Source: Pontibacter oryzae (GTDB taxonomy: Bacteria; Bacteroidota; Bacteroidia; Cytophagales; Hymenobacteraceae). Taken from it: 64,000 bases of DNA. This document shows, one piece after another, positions 16,083 to 24,660 of this stretch. The stretch covers positions 248,001 to 312,000 of the forward strand of contig NZ_QWGE01000003.1 of NCBI RefSeq assembly GCF_003576375.1. Reading direction: 5' to 3'. Below the pieces are notes generated by a model. That model saw nothing but the letters and a program-made list of their open reading frames with translations. It searched no databases and was not told the origin of the DNA. Each line of letters starts with the position of its first letter. Position 1 is the first letter of the stretch. A program made the position numbers and the translations under genes.

Positions 16083-17153
16083 CTAGGCTGTCTTCTCTTT
16101 CACGGCCAGTTGCCCGCAGGCGGCGTCGATGTCCTTGCCACGGCTGCGGCGCACATTCACCTGCAGGCCACGGTCGGCGAGGTAGTAAATGAACTTCTGC
16201 AGGCGGTCATCGTCGGTGTTCTGGAAGTCGGCGTTCTCGATCGGGTTATACTCGATGATGTTGATCTTGCACGGGATGATCTTAGAGAAACGCAGCAGGT
16301 CTTCGGCATCAGCGGCGGTATCGTTAAAGTTATCGAACACGATGTACTCATACGTTACCTTACGGCCAGTTACCTCGTGGTAATGCTTCAGGGCATCGGT
16401 CAGGGCCTCCAACGAGTTTGTCTCGTTTATCGGCATGATCTGGTTCCGCTTTTCATCATTGGCGGCATGCAGTGAAAGGGCCAGGTTAGCCTTTACGCCA
16501 TCATCGGCCATCTTCTTTATCATTTTGGCGATACCTGCGGTACTTACTGTAATGCGGCGCGCCGCCATGCCCAGGCCATCATGTGCCGTAATGCGCTCAA
16601 TGCTCTTCATCACGTTGGCATAGTTCAGCATCGGCTCGCCCATACCCATATATACAATGTTGGTAAGCGGCTGGCCGTACTGTTTCATACTTTGCTCGTT
16701 TATGCGCACCACCTGGTCGTAGATCTCGGCGGCATCGAGGTTGCGCACGCGGTCCATGTAGCCGGTGGCGCAGAACTTGCAAGTTAGTGAGCACCCTACC
16801 TGGCTGCTCACGCAGGCGGTTTTGCGCTCGTCATGCGGAATCAACACGCCTTCTACTATGTGGGCATCGTGCAGTTTGAAGGCAGATTTTATAGTGCCGT
16901 CGTTGCTCAGCTGCTGGGTGGCCACCTGCACGGCATTTACCGTAAAGTGCTGGTCTAGCTTCTCGCGCAGGGCAAGGCTTACGTTGTTCATCTCCGCAAA
17001 CGACTGTGCCGAATGCTTCCAGAGCCACTCATACACTTGTTTGGCACGGAAAGGCTTCTCCCCGTTCTCCACCAGCCACGCCTTCAGATCGTCCAGCGAC
17101 AGCTTCCGGATGTCCTTCTTATTCAGGATATTTATATCTGCAATCAAACTCAT
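16083..17153 (-). CDS. rlmN: 23S rRNA (adenine2503-C2)/tRNA adenine37 methyltransferase
   Basis: A 356-residue radical SAM enzyme that methylates C2 of A2503 in 23S rRNA and A37 in some tRNAs. The radical SAM cysteines CSLTCKFC are at 121, 125 and 128. The upstream KTACVSSQVG segment, YMGMGEPMLNY near 205-215 and the C-terminal AACGQLA with the catalytic Cys are all present. The N-terminal helical domain (20-75, KPFRAKQVYEWLW) is the usual RNA-binding accessory part. It is followed upstream, after 9 nt, by the thioesterase gene on the same strand, so the two probably form an operon. Confidence 0.96.
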   Translation of the reverse strand: MSLIADINILNKKDIRKLSLDDLKAWLVENGEKPFRAKQVYEWLWKHSAQSFAEMNNVSLALREKLDQHFTVNAVQVATQQLSNDGTIKSAFKLHDAHIVEGVLIPHDERKTACVSSQVGCSLTCKFCATGYMDRVRNLDAAEIYDQVVRINEQSMKQYGQPLTNIVYMGMGEPMLNYANVMKSIERITAHDGLGMAARRITVSTAGIAKMIKKMADDGVKANLALSLHAANDEKRNQIMPINETNSLEALTDALKHYHEVTGRKVTYEYIVFDNFNDTAADAEDLLRFSKIIPCKINIIEYNPIENADFQNTDDDRLQKFIYYLADRGLQVNVRRSRGKDIDAACGQLAVKEKTA

Positions 17154-17162
17154 ACGGCAAAA

Positions 17163-17603
17163 TTACAAAAATACTCCTGCATTAGTTTCAATCTTTGCTT
17201 TTACTTCGGCGGGCAGGCTCATTAGTTTGCGTTGCTCGTAGTTAAAGCACAGCATGCCTGTTTTGGCGCGCGCCACTTCTTTACCGTTTTGGTTGGTGAT
17301 GTGGTAGGTAATGTCGAAACCATACTTGTTCAGGTCATCAAAGGCGAGGTTTATGTGCAGCACATCGCCGTAAAAGCCCTCGCCCTTATACGCTATCGCC
17401 ACATCGGCCATAATCATACCTGCCCCGCCTATACTTAGCTCGCTCCAGCCAAAGTGGTTCAGCAGCTGCATGCGCGCCTCGTGCATGATCGAGAGCAGGG
17501 CATCGTTGCCGAGGTGGTTTCCGTAGTTCAGGTCGGTTACGCGCACCGGAATGGTGGCTTTAAAGTGGCTATGGTCGGGGATGCGGACGGTTACTCTTGC
17601 CAT
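17163..17603 (-). CDS. Acyl-CoA thioesterase, 4HBT hot-dog fold
   Basis: A protein of 146 residues from the ATG at 17603; a TTG 24 nt upstream is a less likely start. It shows the hot-dog signature with VRVTDLNYGNHLGNDALL (the Asp/Asn pair of the 4-hydroxybenzoyl-CoA thioesterase type) near 23-40, and a conserved GEGFYGDVLHINLAF strand. It would hydrolyse an acyl-CoA in the cytosol; the substrate cannot be read from the sequence. Only 9 nt separate it from the rlmN start, so cotranscription is likely, though the functional link is unclear. Confidence 0.85.
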   Translation of the reverse strand: MARVTVRIPDHSHFKATIPVRVTDLNYGNHLGNDALLSIMHEARMQLLNHFGWSELSIGGAGMIMADVAIAYKGEGFYGDVLHINLAFDDLNKYGFDITYHITNQNGKEVARAKTGMLCFNYEQRKLMSLPAEVKAKIETNAGVFL

Positions 17604-17672
17604 GTGTTTTTGCTTAGCGGCAGCCAATGCCGGTGTTATACTTTTATTTTCTTAAATTCTGACGTTTATATA

Positions 17673-17704
17673 TTGCAGCCTCTGCACTGCTTTGCGTACA
17701 TTTG
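17673..17704 (+). promoter_or_regulatory. Promoter of mnmD
   Basis: TTG at 17673-17675, a 21-nt spacer and TACATTTG (perfect TAnnTTTG) at 17697-17704. Transcription should start near 17711, giving a leader of about a dozen bases before the ATG at 17724. Confidence 0.65.
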
Positions 17705-17723
17705 TAAAGTAACACAATAAAAC

Positions 17724-18407
17724 ATGCACCTCGAAATACGACAGACCAAAGACGGCTCTAACACCCTGTATGTGCCCGAACTAAACGAGCATTACCACTC
17801 GGTGCACGGTGCCATGCAGGAGTCGCAGCATGTTTTTATCCGGCATGGGCTGGAGCATGTTCTGGAACAGAAGAAAGACCTGAAGGTGCTAGAGGTTGGT
17901 TTCGGCACTGGCCTGAATGCCATACTTTCCTTCCCGGCGGCGCTTACTAAAAAAGCTTTTATACAGTACGATACGCTGGAAAAATACCCGCTGCCCGAGG
18001 AAACGGTGCGCCAGCTTAATTACGAGAACATCATCCTGAACCCCGAGCTGCACGATTATTTCTACCAGCTGCACGCCGCCCCCTGGAACGAGCCAGCAGA
18101 AATTATCCCGTACTTCACGCTGCAGAAAATGCATGAGTCGCTGGAGGAGTTTGTGGCGCCCAACTCATACTACGATGTGGTATACTTTGATGCCTTTGCC
18201 CCCGAAAAGCAGCCCGAGCTCTGGAGCGATGCCATGTTCAAGAAACTTTTCAACGCCATCCGGCCCGGCGGCATACTTGTTACTTATTGCGCCAAAGGTT
18301 CTTTTAAGCGCAGCCTGAAAGCGGCCGGTTTTATGGTGGAGGCATTGCCGGGCCCTCCGGGCAAGCGCGAAATGACCCGTGGCGTGCGCCCTGTGGTGGA
18401 GCGCTAG
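17724..18407 (+). CDS. mnmD: tRNA 5-methylaminomethyl-2-thiouridine(34) methyltransferase MnmD
   Basis: A 227-residue SAM methyltransferase acting on the wobble uridine of certain tRNAs. It is the stand-alone version of the N-terminal half of MnmC. The SAM motif VLEVGFGTGLNAILS is near 55-69, YDVVYFDAFAPEKQPELW near 150-167, the sequence GGILVTYCAKGSFKRSLKAAGF near 186-207, and the conserved end LPGPPGKREMTRG. The oxidase half of MnmC is absent, as in other MnmD-type organisms. It is a single gene. Confidence 0.93.
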   Translation: MHLEIRQTKDGSNTLYVPELNEHYHSVHGAMQESQHVFIRHGLEHVLEQKKDLKVLEVGFGTGLNAILSFPAALTKKAFIQYDTLEKYPLPEETVRQLNYENIILNPELHDYFYQLHAAPWNEPAEIIPYFTLQKMHESLEEFVAPNSYYDVVYFDAFAPEKQPELWSDAMFKKLFNAIRPGGILVTYCAKGSFKRSLKAAGFMVEALPGPPGKREMTRGVRPVVER

Positions 18408-18414
18408 GTTGGCT

Positions 18415-18714
18415 TTATACTTCCTGCCGGCTTAGGTCTGCAATCATTTCGTCAATCTTCCGGAGCCTTTGTTCATACATTACCTGCACGCTCAGGCGGT
18501 AGGTACCTATACTTATGCCTTAAAACACAAGGCCACCGGCAAGCCACAACAAAGCCTGTACTTTTATGCTTGCGCTGTAAAACGCCTGCACCGGCAACCC
18601 CATTACTTCCAGCATAAACACGAACATTGGCAAGCCAAGCAGCAAGGCACCCGCGCCAGCCACCAGCGTGTAGTTAGTGCTTTATCATACTGTTGGCCAT
18701 ACTTCTAAAGTCGG
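18415..18714 (-). pseudogene. Remnant of a small membrane protein gene (sigma-factor partner)
   Basis: Read on the minus strand, one frame gives NYTLVAGAGALLLGLPMF, a second hydrophobic segment ending LAGGLVF, then a TAA stop. The same frame resumes as GISIGTYRLSVQVMYEQRLR and ends SRQEV with a stop at 18417-18415. Two transmembrane-like segments followed by a short basic helical tail resemble the small membrane protein often encoded just after ECF sigma factors in Cytophagales. There is no valid start. An in-frame stop and probably further shifts near the 5' end make it non-functional. Confidence 0.6.
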
Positions 18715-18732
18715 CGGTGGTACACCAATACG

Positions 18733-19162
18733 CTATCCTTTCACGACAACGAGGTTAACTTTTATGCCCAGCACATCGGCAATTTCTTTGTAGCTTTTAT
18801 CCTCCAGGTATAGGATGATGATTGCCCGGTCTATTTCTTTGAGCTTTTTGATGGCATTATAAAGCACATCCAACTGGGCTGCCTCCGCAGTGCCCGGCGC
18901 TCGGTTATAGGCTCGGTTTTATGTACCTCAACTTCCTGGGGTGCTTTTTTAGCCTTCTTAAACAGCGTTAGGCAAACGTTGAGAGCCAACCGGTAAACCC
19001 GGCCGCCTTCTCCTCAAAAAAGCTGTGCGAGCGCCACAGTTGCACGCATACTTCCTGAAAATAGTCTTCATAATCTTGTTCGGTATCGGTGTACGCCCGG
19101 CATATTTTATTAATGATGCCTATGTTTTCCAGAATAAAATTGCCATAGAAATCTACTGTCAT
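18733..19162 (-). pseudogene. Frameshifted ECF-type RNA polymerase sigma factor
   Basis: From the ATG at 19162 the first 64 codons encode sigma region 2 (NKICRAYTDTEQDYEDYFQE, then VCVQLWRSHSFFEEK) and stop. Shifting frame continues the protein: NVCLTLFKKAKKAPQEVEVH, ending near TEPITE. A second shift gives TAEAAQLDVLYNAIKKLKEI and IILYLEDKSYKEIADVLGIK, sigma region 4. A stop at 18735-18733 removes the last helix. The family normally reads ...TWLYRVALNVCL..., so a short deletion, possibly between two TGGCTCT-like words, explains the first shift. The reading frames and order are seen directly; loss of function is inferred. Confidence 0.8.
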
Positions 19163-19387
19163 GCGGCTAAAGGTCTTTGACCAGTTAGTAGGCGCAAATC
19201 AGATTTTATTACAGACAAATCATGTTTTTTTCTGTGCAGCAAACCCAAGATAGCCAATGCTTGAGCAAAGTCTATTGCGGTACTGCATCTGCTCTTGATA
19301 ACAGAATATAGTTATGCGCGTATATTCTTGTGAGCCCAACCTGCACCAGGCTTTCCAAAACGCAGAGGCTCCCAAGAAACGCTTACT

Positions 19388-20539
19388 ATGCCCCAGACAA
19401 CCAGCTACGGCAAACGCACCCTAAAAACCAGGCTGCTAAATATTCTTTCGATCCTTACACGTGCCTTGGCCGTTGTTGCGATTATTGGCACGGTGGTGCC
19501 GCTTTTCCCTTTCGAGGAGTGGTTTGTGCGCGTATTTGATTTCCCGAGGCTACAGCTGTTTTGCCTGGCGCTTGGCAGCTTTATCCTTTACCTTACGCTG
19601 TACTACCAGCACCGGAAGCGCGGCAAGTTTTTCCTGCTGCTGCTTGCCGTAGTGGTTATCTATCAAGCCATTAATATATACCCTTATACTATGCTGGCTG
19701 AGGTGCAAACCAAGCAAACTGAGCGCGACCCTGCCGACACGACCCAGCTCAGCATTATGGTGTCTAATGTGCTAATGACCAACACAAAGTACAGCAAGCT
19801 GATGGGTAAGGTAGAGGATTACCAGCCTGATATTCTGCTGCTGCTAGAATCGGACTCAGTATGGCAGCACGCCTTGCAACCCCTTATGGCGCATTATCCT
19901 TACCGAATAGAGATACCGCTGCACAACACCTATGGCATGCACCTATACAGCAAACTACCCCTGCGCCAAAAACGCGTAAACTACCTGCTTAGCAAAGAGA
20001 TTCCTTCCATTAAAACTTATGTTCAGTTGCGCAGCGGTGACTGGGTAGAGCTGCGAGGTGTGCACCCCAAACCACCCGTGCCTACCGAGGACGGCAATTC
20101 GCGTAAGCGTGATGCCGAAATCATACTTGTCGGCGAAGATGTATCCGACTCGAAATACCCGGTAGTAGTGGCCGGCGACTTTAACGATGTAGCTTGGTCT
20201 GCCACAACCAAGCTTTTCCAGGAGGTGAGCGGTTTGCTGGACCCACGCATTGGCCGGGGTTTCTATAGCACGTTTAACGCAAACTATCCGCTGTTGCGCT
20301 GGCCTCTGGATCATGTTTTCCACTCCACGCACTTTAAGCTGGTGGAGATGCAGCGCCTGTCCGGTATCGGCTCCGACCACTTCCCCATTTATATTAAGCT
20401 GAGTTACGAACCCGACGAGAAGTATGAGCAAACGGCCCCCAAAGCCGACGAAGGCACGCAGGAAGAAGCTACAGAAACCATTACCGAAGGCATAGAAGAG
20501 GCCAAATCAACAGAGCAGCCAGCCACAGGAACCAAATAG
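19388..20539 (+). CDS. Endonuclease/exonuclease/phosphatase (EEP) family membrane protein
   Basis: A 383-residue protein. Two or three transmembrane helices fill 18-100, followed by an EEP domain facing the periplasm (about 120-345). Metal and catalytic motifs are visible: a Glu in DILLLLESDSV, VVVAGDFNDVAWS, PLDHVFHS and GSDHFPIYIKLS at the end. The last 35 residues are an acidic, disordered tail rich in Glu and Thr. The family cleaves phosphodiesters in nucleic acids or lipids; membrane anchoring favours an extracytoplasmic substrate. The gene stands alone beside the decayed sigma-factor locus. Confidence 0.88.
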   Translation: MPQTTSYGKRTLKTRLLNILSILTRALAVVAIIGTVVPLFPFEEWFVRVFDFPRLQLFCLALGSFILYLTLYYQHRKRGKFFLLLLAVVVIYQAINIYPYTMLAEVQTKQTERDPADTTQLSIMVSNVLMTNTKYSKLMGKVEDYQPDILLLLESDSVWQHALQPLMAHYPYRIEIPLHNTYGMHLYSKLPLRQKRVNYLLSKEIPSIKTYVQLRSGDWVELRGVHPKPPVPTEDGNSRKRDAEIILVGEDVSDSKYPVVVAGDFNDVAWSATTKLFQEVSGLLDPRIGRGFYSTFNANYPLLRWPLDHVFHSTHFKLVEMQRLSGIGSDHFPIYIKLSYEPDEKYEQTAPKADEGTQEEATETITEGIEEAKSTEQPATGTK

Positions 20540-20672
20540 TTATACTTTTAGGTTTCAGCAATTTGCATTGCCAGACCCCTGTTGTGCGTAGTGTTCTATG
20601 GTTTATAATATCCTCGTTATTTGTGTGCCTCGAAGGTGAACTCAAGCTTGGCGCGAATGGTTAAGAGCTAAA

Positions 20673-20701
20673 TTGCACTTTTTTATCGCTGCTATACTTT
20701 G
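20673..20701 (+). promoter_or_regulatory. Probable promoter of the 20761-21057 gene
   Basis: TTG at 20673-20675 and TATACTTTG at 20693-20701, a near match to TAnnTTTG with about 19 nt between elements. The ATG follows after about 60 nt. Confidence 0.45.
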
Positions 20702-20760
20702 AAATTAGTCATAAAGTAGTAGATTGCAGTGGAGAAGAGCATTCCTCAAAAAAATATTGT

Positions 20761-21057
20761 ATGAAAAGCTTACTTAGAAAAGTTATTAAACCATTTCTTC
20801 CGAAGTATGAGGTGGTTTGCACAACCTATCAGGTTATTCCGGGCTTGCCAGTAAACGGCAACCAGCAGAAGCACACTTTTGGCAAGGGTTCTTCTGAAGA
20901 AGCCCGTAAGTTTTACGTTAAAGTGATAAACTCTGACATGACCAGAACTATGGCTCCTGTAGAGGTACACCTGAAGCGCCGCGGCAAAACCATCGAGCAG
21001 CAACACTTTGGCCCTGTGGAAGAACTGAAAAAGTTTAATATAGTATACAAAGGCTAA
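20761..21057 (+). CDS. Small hypothetical protein
   Basis: A 98-residue basic protein with no signal peptide or membrane segment. The N terminus MKSLLRKVIKPFLPKYEVVC resembles an amphipathic start. The rest is beta-rich (KFYVKVINSDM, VEVHLKRRGKTIEQQHF). I do not recognise it. A credible upstream promoter and a strong downstream terminator support it as a real, separately transcribed gene. Confidence 0.6.
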   Translation: MKSLLRKVIKPFLPKYEVVCTTYQVIPGLPVNGNQQKHTFGKGSSEEARKFYVKVINSDMTRTMAPVEVHLKRRGKTIEQQHFGPVEELKKFNIVYKG

Positions 21058-21082
21058 GTACGCTTAAAAGTATATCGTATAG

Positions 21083-21116
21083 AATCGCCCTGCCGGAAGT
21101 TACTGGCAGGGCGATT
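21083..21116 (+). terminator. Terminator of the 20761-21057 gene
   Basis: A 12-bp perfect stem (21083-21094 with 21105-21116, AATCGCCCTGCC/GGCAGGGCGATT) with a 10-nt loop, followed by TTGCG. Confidence 0.8.
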
Positions 21117-21149
21117 TTGCGTTATAAGCCACCTGTAATAACAAAAAAA

Positions 21150-21194
21150 CCTGTCTGTTACAGCACCAGCACGCGTGGCTCTGTAACAGGCAGG
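21150..21194 (-). terminator. Terminator of the TetR gene
   Basis: A 14-nt stem with 13 pairs (21150-21163 with 21181-21194, around CTGTTACAG/CTGTAACAG). On the minus strand it is followed by TTTTTTTG. Confidence 0.8.
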
Positions 21195-21250
21195 CATCTT
21201 AGCGAAGGCATACACGGTATAAACCGCTGCCTTTCTTTCCTGTCTGTTTT

Positions 21251-21784
21251 CTACTTAATGTACTTCGTCTTGATAAGGTCGAGCATTTTGATGAAGTGGC
21301 TCTTGTCTTCGTTTGTGAGGTAAGATCTCCAAAGGCCCTCTACCAACAGCATAAGCACCTCTGTTTCAAGCTCAGGTTCTGCATAGCCCAACTTACGGAA
21401 CGCCTCCACCAACTTTTGCATCACGGAGTGTGAGTAGCGCAAATGGTGCTTCTGTGATATTTCCTCATCTACCAGGCGGAACTGCATGCGCCAGAAATTA
21501 CGCTCGTCCTCTACTAGTTTTAGGGGCATATCCAGCACATTGCTGATTAGCTTGTTGGGGTCGTTTTCCTCTACCAGCCCTTTGCTCTTATCGGTAATGC
21601 GGCGGTAACCAGCCTTCACGACAGCCTCCAGTAAATTCTCTTTGCTAATGTAGTGCTTAAAAATAAGGCCTTCTGATACACCCGCCTCTCTTGCGATCAG
21701 GCTGGTTGGGGTGGCATCGTACCCCTTGTCTGCAAAGAGGTTTAATGCTGTCTCTAAAATTATTTCTTTCTTTGTTTTAAGCAT
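21251..21784 (-). CDS. TetR/AcrR family transcriptional regulator
   Basis: A 177-residue protein. The N-terminal TetR helix-turn-helix is clear: ILETALNLFADKGYDATPTS, then LIAREAGVSEGLIFKHY (about 9-46). The C-terminal ligand-binding part is helical and not diagnostic. It is a repressor whose ligand and targets are unknown. No transporter or enzyme gene is divergent within 400 bp, so it may act at a distance or on itself. The upstream region holds its promoter. Confidence 0.9.
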   Translation of the reverse strand: MLKTKKEIILETALNLFADKGYDATPTSLIAREAGVSEGLIFKHYISKENLLEAVVKAGYRRITDKSKGLVEENDPNKLISNVLDMPLKLVEDERNFWRMQFRLVDEEISQKHHLRYSHSVMQKLVEAFRKLGYAEPELETEVLMLLVEGLWRSYLTNEDKSHFIKMLDLIKTKYIK

Positions 21785-22201
21785 CTCGGTATCTCAAAAT
21801 ATAAACCTACGGCCGTACCTTCCCAACGGGCACAACAACAGGTAAAGCGCATAAGTATGTAGGAAAATACAAAAGTATAACATCTGACAGAAATTATCAG
21901 TGTGCTTTTGCGCAGATTGCGTGCTACAAAGTTATCATTTTATTAATTATGGCGCTAACATATTATCATTACCCACACCAATAGATTGAATTAATGCACA
22001 ATTGGCAATGCAACACAGCATTTCATGCTAACCTGCTTTAAGTACTCTAATTAACTGCGTTAGCTGCGGATTAGTTGCCTTGCCATACTTGCCCATGTGT
22101 TTGCTAAACATCATTTTAAGCGCTGCAATGCAATTTTACACCTGGCGGCCATACTATATGCTTACAGGAATGAGAGGTTTTGATGTGGTAGAAATATGGC
22201 T
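21785..22201. other. Non-coding region between TetR and the folate gene
   Basis: About 415 AT-rich bases. It contains the upstream region of the TetR gene and the tail of the 22202-22777 gene. I see no terminator of good quality and no gene. Confidence 0.5.
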
Positions 22202-22777
22202 TTAATGGCGCTCCCAAACGGCCTGCGGCATAACAATGGCATCCATGGGCACATCAAATGGGTTAGGGTCGGCAATTTTTTTAATGGGCGGCTCCAGCGA
22301 TAAGCCAACTTTAAGCACGTCGGGGCGGCAGTCGGCCAGAAAGCGATCGTAGAAGCCCTTGCCGTAGCCCACGCGGTGACCCGCTTCATCAAAAGCCAGC
22401 AAGGGAATCAGCACCATATCCACTTCCGGCGCATGGATGATGTGCGCGTTCTGAGGCTCCGGGATGCCCCACTTGTTTTCTATCAGCACGGCCTCATCGG
22501 TGAGGTGGTGGTGCGTAAGTATGTTCTGGGCCACATCGGTTACCGGCACGGCCACGCGCACCTCGGGATGTTGCTGCCGCAGCCTGTTAATGATTAGCCA
22601 GGTATTTACCTCGTTGTTTTTAAGGATGGGCAGAAACACATGCACCGTTTGGCCTGCCTTTAACGCAAAGCGGCTAAAAAATTGATCGGCTATTTGCTCG
22701 CTGCGGCGCTGCACCTCCTCTGCCGGAAGCGCGCGCCGCAGTTGCAGCATGTGTCTGCGCAGCTCCGATTTCTGCAT
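22202..22777 (-). CDS. 5-formyltetrahydrofolate cyclo-ligase
   Basis: A 191-residue enzyme of the MTHFS/YgfA family that converts 5-formyl-THF to 5,10-methenyl-THF using ATP. It has the N-terminal KSELRRHMLQLRRAL, the ENKWGIPEP motif near 101-109, the ATP-binding VLIPLLAFDEAGHRVGYGKG (about 121-140), then FYDRFL. Its ATG overlaps the TAA of bshC by one base (TAATG), so translation is coupled. A GAGGAGG stretch just before the ATG encodes the final Glu residues of BshC and may also serve as a ribosome site by chance. Confidence 0.93.
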   Translation of the reverse strand: MQKSELRRHMLQLRRALPAEEVQRRSEQIADQFFSRFALKAGQTVHVFLPILKNNEVNTWLIINRLRQQHPEVRVAVPVTDVAQNILTHHHLTDEAVLIENKWGIPEPQNAHIIHAPEVDMVLIPLLAFDEAGHRVGYGKGFYDRFLADCRPDVLKVGLSLEPPIKKIADPNPFDVPMDAIVMPQAVWERH

Positions 22778-24339
22778 TATTCCTCCTCTATAATGGTAAA
22801 CTTAAACTCCAACGGGTCGAAAGCCTCTACCAACGCAGGTATAAAGTCGGGGTTGTTGGTTTTGTAGGTGAGCAAATTGTCTTTGCGCTCCTGCAGCGTG
22901 CCGCCCGGGAAGAGCTTGTCCTTCAGGTTTTCGAGTTGCTTAAAGGTTTGCTCGTGCTTGCTGTCGCGGGCTTTGGATATCTTCTTCTCCAACATCTGCA
23001 GCGAGTTATTGGCTTTTTGCGCCTCAGCGCCTACAGCTTTGGTCAGGGTTGGGTCTATACTTTCGGCAAGCTTCTCTACCTCGGCAAAGGCAGCGGCCAC
23101 TGCCTGGCGCTGCGCCTCCAGGTTGATCTCTTTCTCGTGTATCTGCCCGGAAAGCTGCTTCTTCAGTTCCTGAAAATCCTGGAAAAGGTCCTGGGGCTGC
23201 AGGTTAAGTTTGTGCATGCGGCTGGCGTTGCTGCGGCTAATGTAAAGCGCCGAGTTGCGCAGCATCAGCATCGGAAAAGCCACGTCATACTTGGCAAACA
23301 GCTCTTTCAGTTGGAACCAGTAGGCCACTTCCGCACCACCGCCAATGTAAGCCAGGTTCGGAAGTATAAGCTCTTCGTATAGCGGCCGAAGTATAACGTT
23401 TGGGCTAAAGCGCTCTGGATGCTCCTGCGCCTCCTTGCGTATCTCCTCCAGCGTAAAGCTCAGGTCTGTGTTAAGCACGTTATACTTGCCACCTTCTTGC
23501 ACAATGCGCTCGCGCAGGGTATCGGTCAGGTAAAACAGGTTGATCTCGCGCGAGTATACCTGTGGTTTATACCCTAGCTGCTCCAGTTTCTGGCTTGTCT
23601 GCTCTACCAGTTTGTTGGATAGCTGCTCGGTTAGCTCCTGCTCCACTATGGGTGTCAGCGCTTTCTTCAGTTCCGCGTGGTCGCCGTCTATACTCACTAG
23701 TCCATACTTGCCGAAAAGTGCGTGGGTAATGGCGCGCGTGGCGTCTGCCAGGTTCTTGCTGGTGCGGTAGGCCTCCTCAAAAACAGGGTATGCTTCGGGC
23801 AGCTCGGCTAGCAGCGTGCCCATGTCCTGGGTTGAGAAGCGGCCTACGGCGCCGGTTTGCCCGGTTTCCCAGGTATACTTTTTGCCGAACAGGTTAAAAT
23901 GATTGATCTCGGCAAAGTCGTGGTCTTCGGTGGCCATCCAGTATACCGGCACAAAGTTATAGTCCGGATACTTCTCATGCAGCTGCCTGCATGTGTTTAT
24001 CGCCGTAACGATCTTATACACAAAATATAGCGGGCCGGTAAAAATATTCAGCTGGTGGCCGGTAGTGATGGTAAACGTATTGGGCTGTAGCAGCAGCTCA
24101 AGGTTTTGCTGCACCTGCGGATTGATTTCGGAGATGGAAATATACTGCTCCTGAAGCGCCGTATATAAGGTCTGGCGCTGTGTTTCTGTAAAGCGCTTTT
24201 CTTTGATCTGGGCCTCAAACGCATCCAGGGTCGGGAAGTGGTTGTAGAATGGCCGCAGCTGCTCGCCACAACAAAGGTAGTCGGTAATGGTCTGGGAAAA
24301 AGCGCCTGTGGCGGCGTAATCCATCTTCGTGATCTTCAT
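22777..24339 (-). CDS. bshC: Bacillithiol biosynthesis cysteine-adding enzyme BshC
   Basis: About 520 residues from the ATG at 24339 (start MKITKMDYAATGAFSQTITD); another ATG at 24354 is equally possible, and a TTG at 24432 is unlikely. The protein carries FTITTGHQLNIFTGPLYFVYKI, the nucleotide-like binding stretch of the family, and TEDHDFAEINHFNLFGKKY, then the long coiled-coil region QIHEKEINLEAQRQAVAAAF near the C terminus. BshC joins cysteine to glucosaminyl-malate to make bacillithiol, the low-molecular-weight thiol of Bacteroidota and Firmicutes. bshA and bshB are not in the window. It is coupled to the cyclo-ligase gene. Confidence 0.92.
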   Translation of the reverse strand: MKITKMDYAATGAFSQTITDYLCCGEQLRPFYNHFPTLDAFEAQIKEKRFTETQRQTLYTALQEQYISISEINPQVQQNLELLLQPNTFTITTGHQLNIFTGPLYFVYKIVTAINTCRQLHEKYPDYNFVPVYWMATEDHDFAEINHFNLFGKKYTWETGQTGAVGRFSTQDMGTLLAELPEAYPVFEEAYRTSKNLADATRAITHALFGKYGLVSIDGDHAELKKALTPIVEQELTEQLSNKLVEQTSQKLEQLGYKPQVYSREINLFYLTDTLRERIVQEGGKYNVLNTDLSFTLEEIRKEAQEHPERFSPNVILRPLYEELILPNLAYIGGGAEVAYWFQLKELFAKYDVAFPMLMLRNSALYISRSNASRMHKLNLQPQDLFQDFQELKKQLSGQIHEKEINLEAQRQAVAAAFAEVEKLAESIDPTLTKAVGAEAQKANNSLQMLEKKISKARDSKHEQTFKQLENLKDKLFPGGTLQERKDNLLTYKTNNPDFIPALVEAFDPLEFKFTIIEEE

Positions 24340-24660
24340 GGTCTGTACATCCATCTGCTTATGTAGCCGTAGGTTTAGCCCTTTTAACAGGTTAGGCCGA
24401 AATGTGTTGCAGCAATTTTTGCGCGTAGGCAAAGTTACAGGATTTATCTGCGTTTTGCAGGCCCCACGATAGAAAGCAGGCGCAGGCAGCTAAGCCGCAA
24501 AACCACGCTATACTTCGTTACACGCTCAGCGTTTATACTTGCTTGAAACAGCTGTGCACATCCGCACCGGAACACTGGTATTACTGCAACTGCGTGCACC
24601 GGAAACAGGTATAGAGAAAGCTACGAAGGCACAACGTTCAACCCACATTAAAACCAGGCT
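24340..24660. other. Divergent spacer between bshC and the acyl-CoA ligase
   Basis: About 320 bases that should hold two divergent promoters. I find no perfect TAnnTTTG element and no gene. Two TATACTT words lie close together near 24510-24540. Confidence 0.4.

Noticed and set aside
22777-22790. GAGGAGG before the cyclo-ligase start as a true Shine-Dalgarno site
   Set aside because: It encodes the terminal Glu codons of BshC and such sites are rarely used in this phylum; it is probably coincidental.
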